Origin: CAYGZL01 sp964354345
GTDB lineage: Bacteria; Chloroflexota; Anaerolineae; Anaerolineales; UBA4823
Direction: 5' to 3'
Assembly: GCA_964354345.1 (NCBI GenBank)
Contig: CAYGZL010000023.1
Coordinates: 1-64,000 of the forward strand
DNA length: 64,000 nt
Positions 44,239 through 53,266 of the stretch are shown here, piece by piece (the first letter of the stretch is position 1; every line of letters begins with the position of its first letter). A program made the translations under genes and the position numbers. The notes under the pieces were generated by a model. It made no database searches. It was not told the origin of the DNA and saw only the letters and a list, made by a program, of their open reading frames with translations.

Positions 44239-45210
44239 TTACCAGGCGTAGGCTTCTGGAGCTACCCCACCCGGACCGGGGAAAATTTCATCCAATTTCT
44301 TCAAAGTTTCATCCGATAGCTTAATTTCGAGAGCGCGCAGACTCCCGGTCAGTTGATCAACTGTACGTGGGCCGATGATCGGGGCGGTTACGATGGGATT
44401 ATTCAATAACCATGCCAGAGCCACATCGGCTGGGGCCTCGCCCAGTTCTTTGCAGAGTGCTTCATAGGCCTCGATTTTATTGCGGTTAGCTTCCAACGAT
44501 TTCTTGACTCCTTCAGAGCTGCGTCGACCTTTTTCAAGTTTCTCGAGTACACCACCCAATAAGCCTCCAGCTAATGGGCTCCAGGGAATTAAACCAAGAC
44601 CATAAAACTGGCAGGCGGGAATTACCTCCAATTCGATCGTGCGAGCGTTCAGGTTATACAGGCTCTGTTCGGATACCAGACCCATGAAGTGACGCTCTTT
44701 CGCCAGTCCCTGTGCTTGGGCGATGTGCCAGCCCGCGAAGTTACTGCTGCCGACATAGATCACCTTACCCTGCTGAACCAGCACCTCCATCGCCTGCCAG
44801 ATTTCCTCCCACGGGCTATTCCGGTCAATATGGTGCATCTGATAGAGGTCAATGTGGTCGGTTTGCAACCTTTTCAGGCTCTGTTCGCACGCCCTGCGAA
44901 TATTAAGCGCTGATAAGCGTTGCTCATTTGGCCAATCTCCCATCCTTCCGTAAACTTTGGTGGCAATCACAGTTTTCTCGCGGCGCATGCTTCCCTGGGC
45001 AAACCAACGTCCGATAATTTGCTCGGTTACACCTTCACCCAACTTCCACCCATAAACGTTGGCTGAGTCGAAGAAATTAATACCCAACTCGAGTGCTTTG
45101 TCCATGATCCAAAAACTATCACTTTCTGAGGTGAGAGGACCGAAATTCATCGTGCCCAGGCATAGCCGGCTGACAGTTAAACCTGTGCGACCTAATTGAG
45201 TTGTTTGCAT
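44239..45210 (-). CDS. Aldo/keto reductase
   Basis: A 323-aa NADPH-dependent TIM-barrel reductase. Visible: LCLGTMNFGPLT, the catalytic Asp/Tyr segment FDSANVYGWKLGEGV, Lys in VIATKVYGRMGDW, His in LYQMHHIDR, and the cofactor region GPRTVDQL. It resembles voltage-gated-potassium-channel-beta/YghZ-type members. Substrate unknown. The 45211-45385 gap upstream shows nothing recognisable. Confidence 0.92.
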   Translation of the reverse strand: MQTTQLGRTGLTVSRLCLGTMNFGPLTSESDSFWIMDKALELGINFFDSANVYGWKLGEGVTEQIIGRWFAQGSMRREKTVIATKVYGRMGDWPNEQRLSALNIRRACEQSLKRLQTDHIDLYQMHHIDRNSPWEEIWQAMEVLVQQGKVIYVGSSNFAGWHIAQAQGLAKERHFMGLVSEQSLYNLNARTIELEVIPACQFYGLGLIPWSPLAGGLLGGVLEKLEKGRRSSEGVKKSLEANRNKIEAYEALCKELGEAPADVALAWLLNNPIVTAPIIGPRTVDQLTGSLRALEIKLSDETLKKLDEIFPGPGGVAPEAYAW

Positions 45211-45385
45211 GATTTTCTCCTGCTAAATGTGCGATGAAACGAAGTAATCTGTAAGTGTTATATATTTTACCCTGCTTATGCCTCTTTGCCTGGATTACTC
45301 TATCGTCAGCCGTGGGACGGGGATGTTGACTCCAGGGAACATCAGGCGGGCGCTCCCCCCCATCCGCCAGGTGGTTAGGCAAGTT

Positions 45386-46186
45386 TTATTCTCCAAATTC
45401 CAATTCGAAGTCGTCTGACCCGTTCAACGATCCAGTCGACTCAATTTCGATCTCACCGAAAAGGTGTTCTTGGTTCACCCGGATTGTGCGCCTTTTGATT
45501 AACTCGAGCATGGCCAGGAAAGTTACTACGATCTCTAAGCGATCAGGATGCGTCATGAGTAACCGGCGGAAAGTTGCTCCGCCGAAGGTTTTCAACGCAA
45601 CGATGATCGCGCTGATTTTCTCGCGGATCGTTATTTTTGGAGGAATGACAACACTGTCTATATCAACTTGTTTGGGTATAACGGTAAAAACTGAACGGGC
45701 AACTTCGACAATGTCATCGAGTGTGAGAGCACTCAGATCCAGTGGGGTCTCAATTTTTGGCGGCGCAGCCAGACGTACATAGGTATGTATGCCAGCCGCC
45801 TCTCTTTTTTCGAGAAGAACTCCAATTTCTTTATAACGTTTGTATAAAATTAACTGGCGCGCCAAAGCCTCGCTTGGATCCTCTTCACCTTCAGCACGCT
45901 GGGGTGGGCGAGGTAGGAGCGCCTCGGATTTAATCTGGATCAGTTTGGCAGCAATCACAAGAAAGGCTGATACTTCCTCGGCTGATCTCTCCTGTAGTTG
46001 CCGCAGGTGGGTTAGATATTGATCTGTAATTTGAGCCAGAGCAAGGCGGGTGATATCCAACCGTGCATTTTCGATTAACTGCAAAAGTAAATCGAGCGGC
46101 CCTTCAAAGATGGGGGTGATCACCTGGTAAGAACGCGTATGGTGGGAGGCGATATCAATTTCCACGGTCGAAATTATACCTGACAA
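45386..46186 (-). CDS. scpA: Segregation and condensation protein A
   Basis: A 266-aa kleisin subunit of the SMC-ScpAB complex. The N-terminal helical motif FEGPLDLLLQLIENARLDIT is the family signature, followed by FLVIAAKLIQIKSEALLP. The C-terminal winged helix (FLAMLELIKRRTIRVNQEHL) binds SMC. It works in chromosome condensation with SMC and ScpB; scpB is not in this window. Divergent from osmC over 52 bp. Confidence 0.92.
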   Translation of the reverse strand: MSGIISTVEIDIASHHTRSYQVITPIFEGPLDLLLQLIENARLDITRLALAQITDQYLTHLRQLQERSAEEVSAFLVIAAKLIQIKSEALLPRPPQRAEGEEDPSEALARQLILYKRYKEIGVLLEKREAAGIHTYVRLAAPPKIETPLDLSALTLDDIVEVARSVFTVIPKQVDIDSVVIPPKITIREKISAIIVALKTFGGATFRRLLMTHPDRLEIVVTFLAMLELIKRRTIRVNQEHLFGEIEIESTGSLNGSDDFELEFGE

Positions 46187-46208
46187 TTAATCTCCACCAT
46201 GCTATACT
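46180..46208 (+). promoter_or_regulatory. Sigma-70-like promoter for the OsmC gene
   Basis: CTGACA (46180-46185), 17-nt spacer, TATACT (46203-46208), about 31 bp upstream of the ATG. Confidence 0.65.
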
Positions 46209-46238
46209 TGCCTGCATATCCTTATCGGAGGTTCAAAG

Positions 46239-46676
46239 ATGATTGAAGAGTGGAAAGAAGTCGTGGCTGAGTGGCAAGGTGAGATGACATTTACCGGCAC
46301 GAATTCAAATGGAGGCCAGGTTCAAATGGGAATGTTAGGCGGAAAACCCGGCGTGAGTCCTATGGAGATACTCTTGCTGGGATTGGCAGGATGCACAGGG
46401 CTTGATATTGTCTCGATCTTGAAAAAGAAACGTGTTCAGCTCGATAAATTCCAAATTCTTGTCAGGGGGAGGCGTGCAGAGGACTATCCAATGGTGTGGA
46501 AAGAGATCGAAGTCACCTACCATCTTTGGGGTGTAGAATTAAAACCGAAAGATGTGATGCAGGCGATCCGATTATCTGAGAAAAAATATTGTTCGGTGGG
46601 AATCATGCTGGGAGCAACGGCAGATATCCGGTCTCATTACCAAATCCATAATTCTCTTGAAGTTGAGATAGAGTAA
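46239..46676 (+). CDS. OsmC/Ohr family protein
   Basis: A 145-aa OsmC-like peroxiredoxin-fold protein. LLLGLAGCTGLDIVSILKKK carries the conserved Cys (about 52), and KYCSVGIML the second Cys near the C-terminus. The family reduces organic hydroperoxides with dithiol partners. A thioredoxin gene follows 63 bp later but behind a terminator-like hairpin. CGGAGG lies 6 nt before the ATG. Confidence 0.88.
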   Translation: MIEEWKEVVAEWQGEMTFTGTNSNGGQVQMGMLGGKPGVSPMEILLLGLAGCTGLDIVSILKKKRVQLDKFQILVRGRRAEDYPMVWKEIEVTYHLWGVELKPKDVMQAIRLSEKKYCSVGIMLGATADIRSHYQIHNSLEVEIE

Positions 46677-46684
46677 TTTTCCAT

Positions 46685-46728
46685 CGAACAATTTTAGAGA
46701 TATCAGGTAAAATTGTTCGTCTTTATTT
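46685..46728 (+). terminator. Terminator between osmC-like and thioredoxin genes
   Basis: CGAACAATTTT and AAAATTGTTCG form an 11-bp perfect stem with a 13-nt loop, followed by TCTTTATTT. It ends a few bases before the thioredoxin Shine-Dalgarno. Confidence 0.62.
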
Positions 46729-46739
46729 AGGAGGAACAG

Positions 46740-47093
46740 ATGTATTCTGAACCAATTCATGTTACTGATGCTGCATTCGAAAAAGTTGTCCTGCAATCCG
46801 AACTGCCAACAATCGTTGATTTTTGGGCGCCATGGTGTGCACCTTGTCGGATGGTTGCACCAACACTCGATAAATTGGCTAAAGAGCAGGCCGGGAAGTT
46901 AGTGGTTGCGAAGGTTAATACGGATGAAAATCCAGAATGGGCGGGTAAGTTTGGTGTGCAGGGAATACCGACTATGTTATTTATTTTCAAAGGTAAAGTA
47001 GTTCACCAACAGGTGGGAGCACTGCAAGAAACAATTCTGCGTGATATGGTTGCCCAATTCATTGACTTTGCCACAGAGGACAAGGCAAAATGA
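46740..47093 (+). CDS. Thioredoxin
   Basis: A 117-aa thioredoxin fold with active site WCAPC (Cys33, Cys36), cis-Pro in GIPTMLFIFK, and usual length. The second active-site residue is Ala instead of the common Gly, seen in some thioredoxins and expected to shift redox potential slightly. AGGAGG precedes the ATG. It may reduce the neighbouring OsmC-like protein (inference). Confidence 0.93.
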   Translation: MYSEPIHVTDAAFEKVVLQSELPTIVDFWAPWCAPCRMVAPTLDKLAKEQAGKLVVAKVNTDENPEWAGKFGVQGIPTMLFIFKGKVVHQQVGALQETILRDMVAQFIDFATEDKAK

Positions 47094-47119
47094 AAGCAGG
47101 GCCTTTGCCCCGCTTTTTC
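47094..47119. terminator. Bidirectional terminator between thioredoxin and murA
   Basis: AAAGC-A-GGGC / GCCC-C-GCTTT stem (one mismatch, 4-nt loop) followed by T residues, between convergent stops. Confidence 0.75.
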
Positions 47120-48410
47120 AACCTTCATGCACCCGCTCAATCCGCGCCCCCAAGGCGCGTAATTTTTCATCTACCTTTTCATAACCCCGGTCAATCTGAC
47201 CGACATTACGGATAGTGGATTTCCCACGCGCAGCCAGGGCAGCCAAGAGTAAAGCCATCCCAGCGCGTATATCGGGGCTTTCTACTTTTTCTCCGACCAG
47301 GTTTGTTGGTCCCTGGACGATGCAACGATGGGGATCACATAAAACAATTTGTGCACCCATATTGACCAGCTTATCAATAAAAAACATCCGGCTTGGATAC
47401 ATCCAATCGTGGAACAATACACTCCCCTTGGATTGGGTAGCAGTGACGATGGCGATGCTCATCAAATCTGTGGGAAAAGCCGGCCAGGGCATGACCCGGA
47501 TTTCCGGGATGGCATCACCCAGGTCGGGCTCAACGACCAGGCGCTGTTCAGCAGGGACAAATATATCTTTGCCCACCACATCCCAATTAACCCCCAGACG
47601 TTTGAAGACGATCGCGTTCATATCCAGGTATTGAGCACCAGCCTGACGGATCCATACACTTCCACGCGTCACCACCGCAGCACCGATGAAGCTAACCACT
47701 TCCAGGTAATCCGGACCGATCGCGAATTCACCGCCATGTAAGCGCGGAACCCCTTTAATATGCAATGTATTCGAACCAATATGGTCAATCTGGGCGCCCA
47801 GGCTGTTCAGGAAATGACACAACTCCTGGATATGGGGTTCAGAAGCAGCATTACTCAGAATTGTGGTGCCTTTCGCAGTCACCGCCGCCATGATTGCATT
47901 CTCGGTCGCTGTGACGCTTGCTTCATCTAAAAGTATATTCGCGCCAACCAGTTTCGCACATTGAAACTTAAATAGGTGTTCCTCCCGGTTATATTCAGCC
48001 TCCACGCCTAAAGCCTTCAAGGCCAGGATGTGGGTATCCACTCGACGTCGACCGATTACATCACCTCCTGGGGGAGGCAGATGTAATACGCCCGTACGAC
48101 CTACCATAGGTCCTGCCAGGAGAATCGAGGCGCGGATCTGGCGACACAGGTCAGGATCCAAATCTGCTGGGCGGACCTGGGCAGCCTGTATTCTCCAGGT
48201 GTGTTCGTCGAGTGTATCAAACTGTACACCCAGACTTTCGAGCAAGGCGCGCATCGTCTGAACATCCCGGATTTGGGGAACATTATGCAGGATCACAGGT
48301 TCTTCAGTTAACAGACAGGCAGCTATCAGGGGGAGAGCGGCATTTTTATTTCCTGAGGGCGTCACCTCGCCGGAAAGAGGAAAGCCACCCTGGATGATGA
48401 ACTTATCCAT
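47118..48410 (-). CDS. murA: UDP-N-acetylglucosamine 1-carboxyvinyltransferase with Asp active site
   Basis: A 430-aa EPSP-synthase-fold enzyme making UDP-GlcNAc-enolpyruvate, the first committed step of peptidoglycan synthesis. N-terminal GEVTPSGNKNAALPLIAA; Arg-rich catalytic loop PPPGGDVIGRRRVD. The residue aligned with the usual catalytic Cys115 is Asp117. This substitution is known in mycobacteria and chlamydiae to make the enzyme insensitive to fosfomycin. Otherwise full length. Confidence 0.94.
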   Translation of the reverse strand: MDKFIIQGGFPLSGEVTPSGNKNAALPLIAACLLTEEPVILHNVPQIRDVQTMRALLESLGVQFDTLDEHTWRIQAAQVRPADLDPDLCRQIRASILLAGPMVGRTGVLHLPPPGGDVIGRRRVDTHILALKALGVEAEYNREEHLFKFQCAKLVGANILLDEASVTATENAIMAAVTAKGTTILSNAASEPHIQELCHFLNSLGAQIDHIGSNTLHIKGVPRLHGGEFAIGPDYLEVVSFIGAAVVTRGSVWIRQAGAQYLDMNAIVFKRLGVNWDVVGKDIFVPAEQRLVVEPDLGDAIPEIRVMPWPAFPTDLMSIAIVTATQSKGSVLFHDWMYPSRMFFIDKLVNMGAQIVLCDPHRCIVQGPTNLVGEKVESPDIRAGMALLLAALAARGKSTIRNVGQIDRGYEKVDEKLRALGARIERVHEG

Positions 48411-48464
48411 TTTGAATCTCCTTGATGTAGATCAACTTTGAGATTGCCTGATCACTCCAGTGGT

Positions 48465-49454
48465 TTAAACTAACTCGATCGATTGGTGGGAACGTGCTGA
48501 CTGGTAAAGCGCTAGAACCGTACGAATGTGATCTCGGCTCTCCGTCAGACTAATATAGGGAGATGAACCATCTAAAATGGCGTTATTCATATTCTCCACT
48601 TCTCCCAGGTAGAGTTCTTCTTCCGGTACTGGGATTTCATAAGGAGCACCTTCCTTCGGGTAGAAAATCATCTGTCGTTCGGTGTCAAATAAGTGAGTAA
48701 ATGGTCGATTCAGGCTCAGACGCCCTTCGGTACCAATTATTTCTGCAGATGTATAAAGAGGAGAGCGAAATGAACAGGTAAATTGGGCGATGTGGTCGTC
48801 GTCGTAGACCATATGCCCGGCAAAGGTTTCATCAACTCCGCTCGATCCAGTCCACTGAGAACCAAAAACCTTGTTCGGTTTGTTCCCGAAAATGAATTGG
48901 GCGAGACTCACCGGGTATACACCAACATCCCATAAACTGCCCCCGCCAAATTCTGGTAAGAGGCGGATATCAGGACGGTTACTTAAGGAAAAATTAAATG
49001 CGGTATACACCTGGATTATTTCTCCCAGGTGACCGCCGCGAATCCAATCACCCACTAATTTCGTTTGTGGATGATGGCGGTACATGAAGGCTTCCATCAG
49101 AATTCGTTGGTTTTGCTGACTGACAGCCATCATCTCATCCACTTCGGCAATAGTCAAAGCCAGCGGCTTCTCGCACAGAACATGTTTCCCCGCCTGCATG
49201 GCGTGGATACTCCACTCGGCATGCAGGTGATTGGGGAGGCTGATATATAGGGCATCTACCTGGTCTGAGTTGATTAAATCCTGGTAGTTACCATATGCCA
49301 AGGGGATTTCCCATGTGGTAGCATAAGCTTGAGCCTTAATAAAATCCCGACTGGCGACTGCCACCAACTCACCTCGGATAGACGCTCGAATAGCAGGTAT
49401 CAAACGGCGGTTGATATTGGCGGTGGAAATTAAACCCCAACGGACTTTTATCAT
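48465..49454 (-). CDS. Gfo/Idh/MocA family oxidoreductase
   Basis: A 329-aa NAD(P)-dependent sugar oxidoreductase from ATG 49454 (AAAGGAG 6 nt upstream; the open frame extends to 49562). The Rossmann start is MIKVRWGLISTANINRRLIP. GKHVLCEKPLALTIAE carries the conserved EKP, and the C-terminal domain has FGGGSLWDVGVYPV. Substrate unknown. Confidence 0.92.
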   Translation of the reverse strand: MIKVRWGLISTANINRRLIPAIRASIRGELVAVASRDFIKAQAYATTWEIPLAYGNYQDLINSDQVDALYISLPNHLHAEWSIHAMQAGKHVLCEKPLALTIAEVDEMMAVSQQNQRILMEAFMYRHHPQTKLVGDWIRGGHLGEIIQVYTAFNFSLSNRPDIRLLPEFGGGSLWDVGVYPVSLAQFIFGNKPNKVFGSQWTGSSGVDETFAGHMVYDDDHIAQFTCSFRSPLYTSAEIIGTEGRLSLNRPFTHLFDTERQMIFYPKEGAPYEIPVPEEELYLGEVENMNNAILDGSSPYISLTESRDHIRTVLALYQSARSHQSIELV

Positions 49455-49553
49455 GGAGTTCTCCTTTAGAAAATAATTAGGTGGATTATACCTGGATAAA
49501 TAGGAAAACCGGGGGATAACACAGTGGGGGTGATTTTTTTCCTGGCGTTTGCC

Positions 49554-49583
49554 TTGACGCATTAGCGAAGGGTATGGTAAACT
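49554..49583 (+). promoter_or_regulatory. Promoter of tRNA-Asp
   Basis: TTGACG (49554-49559), 18-nt spacer, TAAACT (49578-49583). The predicted start is near 49590, just before the tRNA. Confidence 0.65.
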
Positions 49584-49594
49584 AACGCCCGCGT

Positions 49595-49668
49595 GGACCC
49601 GTGGTGTAGTGGTTTAACATGCGGCCCTGTCAAGGCCGAGATCGCGGGTTCGACCCCCGTCGGGTCCG
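49595..49668 (+). tRNA. tRNA-Asp (anticodon GTC)
   Basis: Cloverleaf read by eye: acceptor GGACCCG/CGGGTCC, anticodon arm CGGCC-CTGTCAA-GGCCG with GTC at positions 34-36, T-arm GCGGG-TTCGACC-CCCGT, discriminator G73. CCA is not encoded (GCT follows). It is followed by a strong terminator. A long open frame running through it does not begin here. Confidence 0.95.
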
Positions 49669-49706
49669 CTCCCTTAATCAATGGCCAGAACTGGCCAACT
49701 GATATT

Positions 49707-49739
49707 CAACCTCTTCTATTAGAAGAGGTTGATTTTTTT
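49707..49739 (+). terminator. Rho-independent terminator after tRNA-Asp
   Basis: CAACCTCTTCT and AGAAGAGGTTG (11-bp stem, 3-nt loop) followed by ATTTTTTT. It separates the tRNA transcript from the regulator gene. Confidence 0.9.
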
Positions 49740-49764
49740 AACTGTTCTTTAAAACACATCATTT

Positions 49765-49814
49765 CTCACCAATTACTCACCGAAACACTCACCAGATTGA
49801 GATCAGAGTATAAT
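49765..49814 (+). promoter_or_regulatory. Triple CTCACC operator and -10 of the BTAD regulator gene
   Basis: CTCACC at 49765, 49776 and 49788 (periods 11 and 12 bp). The third lies in CACTCACC, the exact reverse complement of GGTGAGTG, which occurs twice upstream of the peptide gene. TATAAT at 49809-49814 lies 6 bp before ATG 49821, so the mRNA is probably leaderless. No Shine-Dalgarno is present. Confidence 0.6.
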
Positions 49815-49820
49815 AAATTT

Positions 49821-52800
49821 ATGGAAGTGGAACGGGAAAATGGTAGAGAAATATCCCTTTCCGCATCTGCGGCGGACACGTTTCCTAACGCCTTAATTCA
49901 AACAAAAATCCAGGTTCCTCGGCAGAGAGCAGACCTGATCCGCCGGCCCAGGTTGGTTAATTACATCCGATCCCATTTGGATCGTAAACTATTGCTAATT
50001 TCAGCGCCAGCTGGTTTTGGGAAAACCAGTTTATTAGCGGAGTTTACACAGAATATTGACTTCCCGGTGTGTTGGTTGACCATCGATGCCTTCGATCGGG
50101 ATTTGGGGAAATTTCTCGAATATCTTATCGCTTCGATTCATCATAAATTTCCAAAATTTGGTAGACGTTCGTTGCAGATGCTCCGCCAGTCGAAAAATCC
50201 TGCTGGCGATTTATATTCGTTAACCGCAATTTTGATCCAAGATCTATATGAAAATATCCCCGATTATTTTGTCTTAATATTAGATGACCATCAAACTATT
50301 GAAGATCAGGAAACGATCAACGAATTTTTAAACATGTTTATCACTTATGTTGATGAAAATTGCCACATCATCATCTCCTCACGCACTTTACCTGCTTTAC
50401 CTGATCTTTCATTACTCGTCGCACGCCGCCAGGCAGCCGGGTTGAGTATTGATGAGTTACGTTTCACCTCCGCAGAAGTCAGCGAACTGGTAAAACAAAA
50501 TTACCAGATGGATTTAAGGCTTGAACAGGCCGAAGTTTTGGTGAAACGCACGAATGGTTGGATTACGGGCTTATTGTTAATCGGTGTTCCTCATATAGAA
50601 GAGACACACCCGCTAATGGAAGGTACAGAGCAAACCGGCGCTAATTTATACGATTATTTCAAACGCCAGGTTTTTGACCAACAACCAGCAGCTCTAAAGG
50701 AATTTTTGCTGGCCTTAGCCGTATTCGATGAAATAAATCCAGTCCTGGCCAGCTCAGTTCTAGGATTGGATCAGGTCGATGAGCTATTTGAACAAGTACG
50801 GTTACGGAATTTGTTTATTATCGAATATGAGGATACTCTTGATCGGTTACGATTTCACGATCTATTTCACGATTTTCTCTTGACTCATTTCCGCCGGCAG
50901 AACTACAGTCTGTATACAAAGATGATGCTAAAAGCCGCCCAGTATTATGCTACACAAGGTGAATGGGAGCGGGCGGTTATTCGTTTCATTGAGTTGAAAG
51001 ACTATCTTCGAGCGGTTGATATTATCGAGCAGGTCGGAGCTGGCTTCTTCGAAACCGGGCGTTGGGACACCCTGGTCGCTTGGATCGATGCTATTCCAGA
51101 CATTATTTGTTCGACCCGGCCGCAAATCATTATATTGCGGGCGAAAATATTTGCTGAACGAGGCGAGTACGCAGCTGCTTTAGAATTACTGGGAAAAGCA
51201 GAAGCAATTTATTCACAAGCCGGGGTTGGAACCCAAATTGCAGGTGTTCTTGTAATAACCAGCGATATTCTACGTCTTCAGGGACGAGCCAGTGAGGCAA
51301 TCCGATTGGCTGAAAGGGCGCTAGACTTATTTAATGATCGCTCGTTGAAGGATCGATGGATAATTGCCCAGGCACATAAGATTATTGGTCTGGGGATGAT
51401 GGGTCAGGGTAAGTTGTCCGAAGGTCGCCAATCACTCAACATAGCTTTGCGGTTGTATATCGAATTATCAGATACCCACAATACCGGTCTGGTGGAGCAT
51501 GACTTGGGTCTTCTACACGATCTATCAGGCGACTTGGTGAACGCGATTGTACATTATCGGGCAGCTTTAGTGGTATGGGAACAAGTGGGTAATTTAAGCC
51601 GCTGGGCAAATACATTAAATGGACTGGGTGTTGTTTATTATTTACTGGGAAGATACGACGAAGCCAAGAAAATGCTCACGGATGCGTTAATAAAAGCTCA
51701 GCAGATAAAGGATCAACGGATCGAGGCTTATATCCTTGCCAGTCTGGGCGATTTATACCGTGATCTTGGAGCTTATGAACAAAGCCGCCAGATCTATCTA
51801 CATGCACTGGAGGTTTCTCAACGGGGGAAAATAATTAGTATGGGAATCTATGCCCTTGATGGATTAGGGAATATTTTTCGACTTGAAGGAGATCTAGCAG
51901 AGGCGGAAAATAAGCTAACCGAGGCATTAAGCCAGGCCATATCAGTGGAATCGCGTTATATTCAAGGTGTTTGCATAATTTCTATGGGGATCCTAAATAT
52001 CCAAAAAGGTAATTTACAACAAGCTCGTAGCTATTTGGATCAAGCGGATGAGAAATTATCCTCCAGCGGATTACATTACCTTCATTCCCGAGCCCATCTA
52101 CATCGGGCATGGATGTATTATTGCCTGCATGACTGGAAATCTGCCTGGACTGACCTGAATGAAGCCTTAAGACTTGTCGAAATGCTCGGGTTTGACCAGT
52201 TCTTGATCGTCGAAGGCCGAGATATGCTCCCTCTGTTCGCGAAAGCGTTGCAGAGAGGAAGCCGGCAGAAGCAATTGCATGATATCATCCGGCGGATTAA
52301 CGGATATCGGTCAGCTACAGCACAAAACGCTGCGATCGCTGTTCCAACTGAAACAAGTTCAGAACTACGGATTTATTCTTTAGGTCAACCAGAGGTAATT
52401 TTGGACCGTATGCGTGTTCAATGGGAGATATCTAAAAGTCGTGATTTATTCTTTTATATATTACAGAACCCAAGTGGATTGAGCCGAGATCAGATTGGCG
52501 CAGTATTTTGGCCTGATTACAATCCGGAACGGCTTGAGATGGCTTTTCGCTCGACTCTCTATCGTTTACGCCGAGATTTGTTTAAAAATGTCATTGTGCA
52601 CGAAGATGGTTTGTACCGATTTAATAAATCAATAAATTATTGGTTGGATGTTGAGCAATTCGATCGCTTGGTGCGCGAGGCTGAACAAACAGCCTATTTG
52701 GAGTTATGTGGCGCGTTACTTTCTGAAGCCATTAGCTTGCACCGAGGGGATTATTTGCAAGGAGTCTACGCTGAATGGGTTACTATCGAGCGAGAAAGAC

Positions 52801-53075
52801 ATCAGGTCTCTTATTTACATGCGATGGACCGATTGGCTAATATACTTAAAGAACAAGGAAAGTATCGTTCAGCTATTGACTTATATCAAAGAATTTTATT
52901 GGTTGATCCATTCCAGGAATCAGCCCATTTAGAGTTAATCCGTTGTTATTATCTTCTGGGTGACCGGGCATCTGCGATCCACCATTACCATGACTACGCC
53001 AGGCGCTTAGACCATGAACTTGGTCTAGCACCTAATCGTGAGATGCAGGATTTTTATCTACATATCATTCAATAG
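49821..53075 (+). CDS. MalT-like ATPase / TPR / BTAD transcriptional regulator
   Basis: A 1084-aa protein from ATG 49821; the frame stays open through the tRNA, but there is no promoter or Shine-Dalgarno for a longer form. STAND-type ATPase: Walker A SAPAGFGKTS at 61-70 and Walker B FVLILDDHQ near 155. Tandem TPR-like helices span about 440-800 (RWANTLNGLGVVYYLLGRYD). The C-terminal OmpR-type winged helix (LRIYSLGQPEVILDRM) joins a BTAD domain (DRASAIHHYHDYARRL), as in AfsR/SARP activators. The layout implies ligand sensing by TPRs and DNA binding at direct repeats. Downstream genes are likely targets. Confidence 0.88.
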   Translation: MEVERENGREISLSASAADTFPNALIQTKIQVPRQRADLIRRPRLVNYIRSHLDRKLLLISAPAGFGKTSLLAEFTQNIDFPVCWLTIDAFDRDLGKFLEYLIASIHHKFPKFGRRSLQMLRQSKNPAGDLYSLTAILIQDLYENIPDYFVLILDDHQTIEDQETINEFLNMFITYVDENCHIIISSRTLPALPDLSLLVARRQAAGLSIDELRFTSAEVSELVKQNYQMDLRLEQAEVLVKRTNGWITGLLLIGVPHIEETHPLMEGTEQTGANLYDYFKRQVFDQQPAALKEFLLALAVFDEINPVLASSVLGLDQVDELFEQVRLRNLFIIEYEDTLDRLRFHDLFHDFLLTHFRRQNYSLYTKMMLKAAQYYATQGEWERAVIRFIELKDYLRAVDIIEQVGAGFFETGRWDTLVAWIDAIPDIICSTRPQIIILRAKIFAERGEYAAALELLGKAEAIYSQAGVGTQIAGVLVITSDILRLQGRASEAIRLAERALDLFNDRSLKDRWIIAQAHKIIGLGMMGQGKLSEGRQSLNIALRLYIELSDTHNTGLVEHDLGLLHDLSGDLVNAIVHYRAALVVWEQVGNLSRWANTLNGLGVVYYLLGRYDEAKKMLTDALIKAQQIKDQRIEAYILASLGDLYRDLGAYEQSRQIYLHALEVSQRGKIISMGIYALDGLGNIFRLEGDLAEAENKLTEALSQAISVESRYIQGVCIISMGILNIQKGNLQQARSYLDQADEKLSSSGLHYLHSRAHLHRAWMYYCLHDWKSAWTDLNEALRLVEMLGFDQFLIVEGRDMLPLFAKALQRGSRQKQLHDIIRRINGYRSATAQNAAIAVPTETSSELRIYSLGQPEVILDRMRVQWEISKSRDLFFYILQNPSGLSRDQIGAVFWPDYNPERLEMAFRSTLYRLRRDLFKNVIVHEDGLYRFNKSINYWLDVEQFDRLVREAEQTAYLELCGALLSEAISLHRGDYLQGVYAEWVTIERERHQVSYLHAMDRLANILKEQGKYRSAIDLYQRILLVDPFQESAHLELIRCYYLLGDRASAIHHYHDYARRLDHELGLAPNREMQDFYLHIIQ

Positions 53076-53151
53076 CATAAATTTTTGTCTTCTGCGGAGG
53101 TAAGTATAGCCTTCAGGGGTGTTACTGGACCTCCCAGGGCTTTATTCTTGC

Positions 53152-53186
53152 TGGTGAGTGATTTGGTGAGTGCTATCCTATATAAT
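53152..53186 (+). promoter_or_regulatory. SARP-like direct-repeat operator and -10 of the peptide operon
   Basis: TGGTGAGTG at 53152-53160 and 53164-53172 (12-bp period). An 8-bp spacer separates the second from TATAAT at 53181-53186. SARP activators bind similarly spaced direct repeats (usually 11 bp) about 8 bp from the -10. No -35 is visible, as expected for an activated promoter. Confidence 0.6.
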
Positions 53187-53266
53187 ATGATGATCAAGGG
53201 AATTCTGATTTTCATATAAATGTAGTCATATTAATTTTTGAGAGGTTCATCGAATTGGAGGATGAT

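Noticed and set aside
49593..49820. N-terminal extension of the regulator reading through the tRNA
   Set aside because: The region holds a complete tRNA-Asp and a strong terminator. The regulator has its own -10 just before ATG 49821.
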